A stretch of DNA of 18,586 nucleotides from Clostridia bacterium (GTDB lineage Bacteria; Bacillota; Clostridia; Christensenellales; Borkfalkiaceae). The notes below the pieces were generated by a model that had not been told where the DNA came from, did no database searches, and saw only the letters and a list, made by a program, of their open reading frames with translations. Below are positions 13,213 through 18,586 of this stretch, in pieces. The stretch covers positions 1 to 18,586 of the forward strand of contig CAAFYG010000059.1 of NCBI GenBank assembly GCA_900767195.1. Reading direction: 5' to 3'. The translations under genes were made by a program, and so were the position numbers. Numbering within the stretch: position 1 is the first letter of the stretch; every line of letters starts with the position of its first letter.

Positions 13213-15387
13213 ATGAAAATTATCAAAAGAAACGGTCAGGAAGTGGTGTTTGACAGAGATAAAATCGTACAGGCGGTTTGTCGGGCGAATAACGAAATGG
13301 ATGATTTCGCGAAAATTTCGCATGATAAAATCATTCGTCTTGCGGCGGACGTGGAAAAAGAATGTAATCACATGGGACGCTCCGTTTCCGTAGAAGAAAT
13401 TCAGGATATGGTGGAAGATCGCCTGATGGCGATGAATGCTTTTTCTTTGGCGCGCAAGTATATTACATATCGTTATTCGCGCGCGCTCGCAAGAAAAGCG
13501 AACACGACGGACGCGCATATTCTCACCCTGATCGAGTGCAACAACGAAGAGGTGAAGCAGGAAAATTCGAACAAAAATCCCACGGTGAACAGCGTACAGC
13601 GCGATTATATGGCGGGCGAAGTATCCAAGGATTTAACGCGGCGTATTCTGCTGCCCGAAGATATTGTAGCCGCGCACGACGAAGGCATCATTCACTTCCA
13701 CGACGCCGATTATTTCGCGCAGCACATGCATAACTGCGATCTTGTAAATCTTGAAGACATGTTGCAGAACGGCACGGTGATTTCCGGTACGCTGATCGAG
13801 AAACCGCACAGCTTTTCCACGGCGTGCAATATCGCCACGCAGATTATCGCGCAGGTGGCTTCTAATCAATACGGCGGACAAAGCATTTCGCTTACGCATC
13901 TGGCACCGTTTGTGGATATCAGCCGCAAAAAGATCAGGAAAGAAGTGGCCGACGAGCTTGCGCTTGTGAATATCACCGACGAAGAACATATCGCTCAGAT
14001 TGCCGAAAAACGCCTTCGCGACGAGGTGAGAAAAGGGATTCAGATGATACAGTATCAGGTGGTGACTTTGCTTACCACCAACGGACAGGCTCCGTTCGTT
14101 ACGGTGTTTATGTATCTCAACGAAGCGAGAAACGATCAGGAAAAAGCAGATCTTGCGTTGATTATCGAAGAGACTTTGAAACAGCGGATTCAGGGCGTGA
14201 AGAACGAATCGGGGGTGTGGATTACGCCTGCATTTCCGAAGCTGATTTACGTGCTTGAACCGGATAATATCACAAAAGATTCGAAATACTGGTATCTTAC
14301 CGAGCTTGCGGCGAGATGCACGGCAAAACGCATGGTGCCCGATTATATTTCGGAAAAGAAGATGCTGGAATACAAAATCGACAAAAACGGCGAGGGGCAT
14401 TGCTACACCTGCATGGGCTGCCGCAGCTTTTTAACGCCGTACGTGGATGAAAACGGCAAGCCGAAGTATTACGGCAGATTCAATCAGGGCGTTGTGACGA
14501 TCAATCTTGTGGACGTGGCTCTTTCTTCCGAAAAAGACGAACAGAAATTCTGGAAGATTTTCGACGAACGGCTGGATCTTTGCTATCGCGCGCTGATGTG
14601 CAGGCATAATCGTCTGAAAGGAACGGTTTCGGACGCCGCGCCGATTTTGTGGCAGTACGGCGCTTTGGCAAGGCTGAAAAAAGGCGAAACGATCGATAAG
14701 CTTTTATATGGCGGGTATTCCACGATTTCGCTCGGATATGCGGGGCTTTATGAATGTACGAAATACATGACGGGAAAATCGCATACCGACGAAGAAGCAA
14801 AGCCGTTTGCTCTTTCCGTGATGCAGCACATGAACGATAAGTGCAAGGAATGGAAAGCGAAAGAAAATATCGATTTTTCGCTGTACGGTACGCCGCTTGA
14901 AAGCACTACGTATAAATTTGCAAAATGTTTGCAGAAGCGTTTCGGCGTGATCGAGGGCGTTACGGATAAAAATTATATCACGAATTCGTATCATGTGCAT
15001 GTGAGCGAAAAGATCGACGCTTTTACGAAACTGAAATTCGAAAGCGAGTTTCAGCAGCTTTCGCCGGGCGGCGCGATCAGTTATGTGGAAGTGCCGAATA
15101 TGCAGGATAATATTCCCGCGGTGCTTTCCGTGATGCAGTTTATTTACGAAAATATCATGTATGCCGAGTTGAACACGAAGAGCGATTATTGTCAGGTGTG
15201 CGGTTACGACGGCGAAATTCAGATTGTAACGGATGAGGCCGGCAAGCTCGTTTGGGAATGTCCGTGCTGCAAAAACCGCGATCAATCGAAGATGAACGTG
15301 GCAAGAAGAACGTGCGGATATATCGGCACGCAGTATTGGAATCAGGGACGTACGCAGGAAATCAAGGACAGAGTACTGCATCTTTGA
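13213..15387 (+). CDS. nrdD: Anaerobic (class III) ribonucleoside-triphosphate reductase
   Basis: 724 residues. Residues 1-~95 are an ATP-cone (MKIIKRNGQEVVFDRDKI...), the allosteric activity switch. The glycyl-radical enzyme body follows with active-site Cys175 (HMHNC, same number as in E. coli) and thiyl-radical Cys403 (CMGCRSF). Near the end come the zinc-site cysteines C660/C663 and C683/C686 and the radical glycine in RRTCGYIG (G702). The enzyme reduces NTPs to dNTPs, in E. coli with formate as reductant, and is destroyed by oxygen, which marks an anaerobic life. NrdG downstream installs the radical. Start ATG 13213, AAAGGGAGG upstream. All key residues are present. Regulation: ATP/dATP through the cone, and probably NrdR at the promoter. 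Confidence 0.98.
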   Translation: MKIIKRNGQEVVFDRDKIVQAVCRANNEMDDFAKISHDKIIRLAADVEKECNHMGRSVSVEEIQDMVEDRLMAMNAFSLARKYITYRYSRALARKANTTDAHILTLIECNNEEVKQENSNKNPTVNSVQRDYMAGEVSKDLTRRILLPEDIVAAHDEGIIHFHDADYFAQHMHNCDLVNLEDMLQNGTVISGTLIEKPHSFSTACNIATQIIAQVASNQYGGQSISLTHLAPFVDISRKKIRKEVADELALVNITDEEHIAQIAEKRLRDEVRKGIQMIQYQVVTLLTTNGQAPFVTVFMYLNEARNDQEKADLALIIEETLKQRIQGVKNESGVWITPAFPKLIYVLEPDNITKDSKYWYLTELAARCTAKRMVPDYISEKKMLEYKIDKNGEGHCYTCMGCRSFLTPYVDENGKPKYYGRFNQGVVTINLVDVALSSEKDEQKFWKIFDERLDLCYRALMCRHNRLKGTVSDAAPILWQYGALARLKKGETIDKLLYGGYSTISLGYAGLYECTKYMTGKSHTDEEAKPFALSVMQHMNDKCKEWKAKENIDFSLYGTPLESTTYKFAKCLQKRFGVIEGVTDKNYITNSYHVHVSEKIDAFTKLKFESEFQQLSPGGAISYVEVPNMQDNIPAVLSVMQFIYENIMYAELNTKSDYCQVCGYDGEIQIVTDEAGKLVWECPCCKNRDQSKMNVARRTCGYIGTQYWNQGRTQEIKDRVLHL

Positions 15388-15429
15388 GATTACGAAAAGG
15401 CTTATTGCGTTTTTGCGGCGGAGTGAATT

Positions 15430-15957
15430 ATGAATTATGCAACGATTAAATGGACGGACATAGCGAACGGAGAGGGGGAGAGGATTTCTCTCTTTGTTTC
15501 GGGTTGCACCCGCCGTTGCAAAAATTGTTTCAATGCCGCCGCATGGGATTTTTCTTACGGGAAACCCTTTGACGAGGCGGTGCAGAAGAGTATTTTCAAA
15601 GGCTTGGAAGCGGATTATATTGCGGGGCTTTCGATTCTTGGAGGCGAGCCGCTCGAGCCGCAAAATCAGCGTGCGCTGTTGCCGTTTGTGCGAGAAGCGA
15701 AAAAGCGTTTTCCCGATAAGACGATTTGGTGCTACACCGGGAATGTGTTTGATCCCAAAACGGGTGTTCTTAAGGAGAACGATAAAAATACCGAAGTGAC
15801 GGAAGAATTGATTTCGCTTTTCGATGTGCTTGTAGACGGGGAATTTATCGAGGAATTGAAAAATATCCGTTTAAAATTCAGAGGATCGGAAAATCAACGG
15901 GTTCTCGACGTAAAAAAATCGAAAATATCGAAATCCCCCGTATTTTACCTTGATTAA
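15430..15957 (+). CDS. nrdG: NrdG, radical-SAM activase of anaerobic ribonucleotide reductase
   Basis: 175 residues. The radical-SAM motif CxxxCxxC is C26-TRR-C30-KN-C33, ligating the [4Fe-4S] cluster that cleaves S-adenosylmethionine; GGEPLEP (SAM-binding GGE) follows near residue 72. The protein makes the glycyl radical on NrdD and works in complex with it. It lies 42 bases after nrdD in the same transcript. The start is ATG 15430 (GGCGGAG about 7 bases upstream, a fair site). Length and motif order are as expected. The C-terminal tail (VLDVKKSKISKSPVFYLD) is normal for the family. Its stop codon overlaps a promoter and is followed by a terminator. Confidence 0.96.
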   Translation: MNYATIKWTDIANGEGERISLFVSGCTRRCKNCFNAAAWDFSYGKPFDEAVQKSIFKGLEADYIAGLSILGGEPLEPQNQRALLPFVREAKKRFPDKTIWCYTGNVFDPKTGVLKENDKNTEVTEELISLFDVLVDGEFIEELKNIRLKFRGSENQRVLDVKKSKISKSPVFYLD

Positions 15958-15978
15958 AATCGAAATATCTGCTATACT
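15950..15978 (+). promoter_or_regulatory. Candidate sigma-A promoter for the zinc-ribbon/ligase genes, embedded in nrdG end and terminator
   Basis: TTGATT (15950-15955), a 17-base spacer, TATACT (15973-15978) with extended -10 TGC (15970-15972). The -35 overlaps the nrdG stop and the -10 sits at the end of the left arm and in the loop of the terminator hairpin. The predicted start (about 15985) would give a transcript that lacks the left arm and so would not terminate. Confidence 0.6.
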
Positions 15979-16001
15979 TGATAGGAAGCAGATATTTTTT
16001 T
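15963..16001 (+). terminator. Intrinsic terminator of nrdDG
   Basis: A perfect 11-bp stem, AAATATCTGCT (15963-15973) with AGCAGATATTT (15987-15997), a 13-base loop, and T continuing to 16001. Confidence 0.85.
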
Positions 16002-16026
16002 GCGCTTCGGCTCGGGCGAGGATTGT

Positions 16027-16416
16027 ATGCGGAATATACGGAAAAAAAACAGTCCGTTGAAGAAAAAGGACAGAATTTTATTTGCTGCGGCGATTTTGCT
16101 TTTATCCTTCGCCGTGGCGTTTTTTACCGCGGCGTGCGTGATTTTTATTAAAGGGAACGACGACAGCGATCATTCGCGCTTTTTTACTGCCTGCGTTCTG
16201 CTTTTCAGCGGCGGCGTTTCCGCGCTCGGCGCTTCGGCGGCACTGCTTTTTACACCGCTGATGCAATCGAGAAGAAACGGCGTATGCCCGTACTGCGGGG
16301 CGAAGGTTTCGAAAAAAGCCGCGTTTTGTCCGTCGTGCGGAAAACGGCTTGCAAAATCGGCGGGAACGGAAGATTTGAAAAGCGCGGATACTACGGAAGA
16401 AAAAAAGGAAAGTTGA
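16027..16416 (+). CDS. Small membrane protein with C-terminal zinc ribbon, function unknown
   Basis: 129 residues: a basic N-terminus (MRNIRKKNSPLKKKDR), two transmembrane helices (~16-41 and ~51-77), then a cytoplasmic zinc ribbon CPYCGAKVSKKAAFCPSCG with ligands C87, C90, C101 and C104, and a charged tail. With both ends predicted inside, it is a hairpin membrane protein. I know no specific function; such ribbon-plus-helix proteins are common in Firmicutes and often unannotated. The start is ATG 16027 with GAGGAT close upstream; an in-frame TTG at 16000 lies within the nrdDG terminator and is rejected. The O-antigen-ligase-like gene starts 4 bases after the stop, so the two are coupled and may work together in envelope assembly. 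Confidence 0.75.
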   Translation: MRNIRKKNSPLKKKDRILFAAAILLLSFAVAFFTAACVIFIKGNDDSDHSRFFTACVLLFSGGVSALGASAALLFTPLMQSRRNGVCPYCGAKVSKKAAFCPSCGKRLAKSAGTEDLKSADTTEEKKES

Positions 16417-16420
16417 GTTT

Positions 16421-17848
16421 ATGTATATCGCCGAAGAGTGCAAAGCGGAAAGTTTTGCGCGGAAAACGGAAAAGAAAAAAACAAGCAACGCTCTGCCTGC
16501 AAGCACTCGGGCGTTGAAATCGGCGCGGGAATTTCTGAACAGCCGCGTATTTTACGCGTTTGAAGTGCTGCTGGCGTGTTTTTTTGTTGCAATCAGGCAG
16601 GAAGTGATCGGCGCAATATGCTTTTTGGCGTTGATTTCGGTGATTCTGGCGGTGTGCGAAGATATTCGAGCCACCACGTTGCCTTTTCTGATTATCTGTA
16701 CGATTACCACAAATCGCTATAATTCATACAATCTTTATATCAAGTATATCATTTTCGCGCCGGCGGTGCTGATGGCTTTGGCGTTTCACTTTGTGGTATA
16801 CCATAAATCGTTTTCGCTCGGGGAAAGCGCAAAAGGTATTTTTGCCGTAGGTATTGCGGTGTGTTTCGGCGGTCTGGGCAGATTTTCGCTTACGGATTAC
16901 GCTTACGGCGCGTATTATTTCATCGGTCTCGGCTTCGGCATGCTGCTCGTCTACGTGCTGATGCGTTCGGAATTTTACGACGATAAAGAGACGGATCGCG
17001 AAAAATTTGCATACATGATGACGATTTACGGCCTGTTATGCGGGTTTATGATTGCAAACGGATATTATAAACTGTATATCGAAAAGAGTATTCAGTATCT
17101 GTATCCGCAGGGCTTTTCGAGAAACAATCTTTCTACGCTTTTAATGTTCGTTATGCCGTTTCCTTTGTATCTCGCGAGAAAAAAGTCTGTTTATGCGCTG
17201 CTTTCCGTGATGGTGCTGGCGTTTCTTGCGCTGACGCAATCGCGCGGCGGGTTTTTGTTTGGGTGCGTTGAATTTGCCGCCTGCGCGGTGTTCTGGATTT
17301 GCTCGGCGAAAAGCAAAAAGGGAAGAAAGGTGCGATTGATTGTATGCGTGGGGGCGCTGGCGATCGGCGTGTGCGTGATGCTGCCTGCTCTGATCAAGTG
17401 GATTTTGCCGCGCTTTAGCGGAGAAATGAAAAACGAAACGCGTTATAAAATGATCTGGGAAGCGTTTGATAAGTTTTTTAAACGCCCCGTTTCCGGATAC
17501 GGCTTGCTCGATACCGATATTTTATATGAAACAGAGCGCAAAAAAGGCGCGCTGACCTGGTATCACATGATGCCCGCGCAAATTATCGGCGGTATGGGAC
17601 TCATCGGCGTTGCTTGCTACGGGTATCAGTTTATCAATCGCGCCAAGCTCGTGTTTTCAAAACCGGATAGTTGGGGGTTCGTGCTGGGTCTTTCGTACCT
17701 CGGCGTGCTGCTGATGAGCATGGTAAATCCGGGCGAATTTTGTCCGTTGCCGTTCGAGCTTCTGGCTGTGCTGTTGTTTATCATGCAGGAGCGGCGGCTC
17801 GAAACATCGCGGCCGCTGTATAAAGACAAGCTTCGGCGCGGCGTTTGA
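16421..17848 (+). CDS. O-antigen ligase/Wzy-type polytopic membrane protein
   Basis: 475 residues with about ten or more hydrophobic helices after a basic ~40-residue N-terminal tail. The Wzy_C/O-antigen-ligase features are visible: LALTQSRGGFLFG (near 267-280), a large outside loop, and RYKMIWEAFDKFFKRPVSGYGLLD with the Trp-GYG pattern, followed by more helices. Family members transfer or polymerise undecaprenyl-linked glycans on the outer face of the membrane. In a Gram-positive this suggests a surface polysaccharide or glycoprotein pathway, but no glycosyltransferase or flippase adjoins in the window, so the substrate is unknown. Start ATG 16421 (AAGGAAAG at 16405), 4 bases after the previous stop. 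The terminator at 17885 follows. Confidence 0.82.
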   Translation: MYIAEECKAESFARKTEKKKTSNALPASTRALKSAREFLNSRVFYAFEVLLACFFVAIRQEVIGAICFLALISVILAVCEDIRATTLPFLIICTITTNRYNSYNLYIKYIIFAPAVLMALAFHFVVYHKSFSLGESAKGIFAVGIAVCFGGLGRFSLTDYAYGAYYFIGLGFGMLLVYVLMRSEFYDDKETDREKFAYMMTIYGLLCGFMIANGYYKLYIEKSIQYLYPQGFSRNNLSTLLMFVMPFPLYLARKKSVYALLSVMVLAFLALTQSRGGFLFGCVEFAACAVFWICSAKSKKGRKVRLIVCVGALAIGVCVMLPALIKWILPRFSGEMKNETRYKMIWEAFDKFFKRPVSGYGLLDTDILYETERKKGALTWYHMMPAQIIGGMGLIGVACYGYQFINRAKLVFSKPDSWGFVLGLSYLGVLLMSMVNPGEFCPLPFELLAVLLFIMQERRLETSRPLYKDKLRRGV

Positions 17849-17884
17849 AGGATTTTACGCAAAAAAACGAATAAAAAGAATTTT

Positions 17885-17921
17885 TCGCCGCATACGATAG
17901 GGTATGACGGCGAGATTTTTT
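17885..17921 (+). terminator. Intrinsic terminator after the ligase-like gene
   Basis: TCGCCGCATAC (17885-17895) pairs with GTATG-CGGCGA (17902-17913, one bulged A) around a 6-base loop, with six T at 17916-17921. The A-rich tract upstream (from about 17861) makes it possibly two-way. Its right arm contains the ATG at 17904. Confidence 0.8.
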
Positions 17922-18586
17922 GAGCGGCGAAAAAAATCGAAAAAATCAGAGAGAAAATCCGTGAAGAGAACGGAGCGATTTTTCTGTTGCGCGACGGCGG
18001 CTTTGGCGGCTATTTTTGTTGTCGGCGCGTTCTTTTTTGCACGGCTGATTAAAAACGCGGAAGAAATCGCGTTGAACAAGCGGTTTTATTTTTTAGTTAC
18101 GTCCGGCGAGAACGTGCAAACTTGTCTTGCGGAAGCGTATCTTTGGGGCGGCGCGGGCATTGAAATGCAGGCAGGCAACCGCACTTATGCCGTTTATGCA
18201 TGCTATACGGGAGAAAACGGAAAGTCTCTTGCAGAAGCGGCGCAGGCGGCAATAGGCAAGCGTGGCGTGGCTGAAAAAACCGAGATTATTTCGCAGACGC
18301 GGCGCGCTTTATATCTGAAAACTTCGGCGCAGAAACGGCGGAAAAACGAAATTTCTGGCGTATTGAACACGCTGGACGAGTGTGCGGACGTGCTGTATCT
18401 TTCCGCAAAAGAAGCGGAACAAGGTCAAGCGGGGCAAATTGCGCTGAAAGATACGGCAAAGAGCGCGGGAATGGCACTTTCTTATCTTTCGAAGCACTCG
18501 GGGGAGGCCGACGAGGCGGCGAAACGGTGCGCGACGGCTTGCGGGCGGGTTTCGGAAGAACTGAAAAAGATTGCGGCGGGGATTGT
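17904..18586 (+). CDS. Single-pass membrane protein, possibly SPOR-like outside domain (3' end outside window)
   Basis: The frame is open from ATG 17904 to the window end (227 residues seen). A strongly basic N-terminus is followed by one transmembrane helix (~27-49), then an outside part. Residues ~61-120 (FYFLVTSGEN..., AYLWGGAGIEM, TYAVYACYTGENGKSLAEA) resemble the beta-alpha-beta layout of SPOR-like peptidoglycan-binding domains; this is inference from pattern only. Residues ~130-225 are a charged, Ala-rich helical stretch. ATG 17904 lies in the arm of the terminator and has a poor ribosome site; GTG 17961 (AGAGAG upstream) is an alternative start giving a compact MKRTERFF plus helix. No stop codon interrupts. 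I do not recognise the family with certainty. Confidence 0.65.
   Translation, partial: MTARFFERRKKSKKSERKSVKRTERFFCCATAALAAIFVVGAFFFARLIKNAEEIALNKRFYFLVTSGENVQTCLAEAYLWGGAGIEMQAGNRTYAVYACYTGENGKSLAEAAQAAIGKRGVAEKTEIISQTRRALYLKTSAQKRRKNEISGVLNTLDECADVLYLSAKEAEQGQAGQIALKDTAKSAGMALSYLSKHSGEADEAAKRCATACGRVSEELKKIAAGI

Noticed and set aside
13633..15663. Long minus-strand open frames opposite nrdD and nrdG
   Set aside because: Shadow frames of two certain genes; no domain or ribosome site supports them.
1..18586. CRISPR array, IS element, prophage, tRNA or rRNA
   Set aside because: No regularly spaced repeats, transposase or integrase motifs, tRNA-like cloverleaf or rRNA-like sequence was seen on either strand by reading.

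Overview
The window reads as chromosomal DNA of an anaerobic, Clostridia-like Firmicute, probably an uncultured gut-type lineage. Evidence seen in the sequence: a Spo0A-family regulator, a class III (oxygen-sensitive) ribonucleotide reductase with its radical-SAM activase, MutS2, a YlxY-like deacetylase next to an M16 peptidase (the ylxY-mlpA order I recall from Bacillus subtilis), strong AGGAGG-type ribosome binding sites, and sigma-A promoters with intrinsic terminators between most units. All recognised genes are on the plus strand. I see no rRNA, tRNA, CRISPR array, transposase, integrase or phage gene.

Layout. 1-3663: the end of a U32-family protein, then mutS2. 3756-5811: a membrane-anchored polysaccharide-deacetylase homologue that has lost its first catalytic motif, then an M16 zinc peptidase. 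5849-6236: a self-contained acyl carrier protein unit with its own promoter and terminator. 6332-7918: an ABC-F protein whose second P-loop is degenerate. 7919-8267: an AT-rich control region with a terminator, paired 0A boxes, an inverted repeat and a promoter. 8268-9047: spo0A. 9162-9944: a short-chain dehydrogenase. 9986-11896: a two-gene operon (IscU/NifU-like scaffold plus 'GGGtGRT' protein) with a strong promoter, a hairpin near the mRNA 5' end and a strong terminator. 11984-12847: a ribokinase-like sugar kinase. 13045-16001: the nrdDG operon with candidate NrdR boxes and a terminator whose left arm overlaps a second promoter. 15950-end: a small two-helix zinc-ribbon protein, an O-antigen-ligase-like polytopic protein, and a cut-off single-pass membrane protein.

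Most unusual points. (1) The Spo0A protein keeps a near-canonical DNA-binding domain, and paired 0A boxes lie upstream of its gene, but its receiver has Ser at the phosphoacceptor Asp position and Glu-Ser in place of the acidic pair, so it should not accept phosphate by the classical phosphorelay. (2) The scaffold/GGGtGRT pair is a conserved but functionally undescribed two-gene module. (3) Several proteins have substitutions at catalytic motifs: deacetylase motif 1, the Smr motif of MutS2, and P-loop 2 of the ABC-F protein. All residue calls were made by reading the sequence; family names are from memory of motifs, with no database search.
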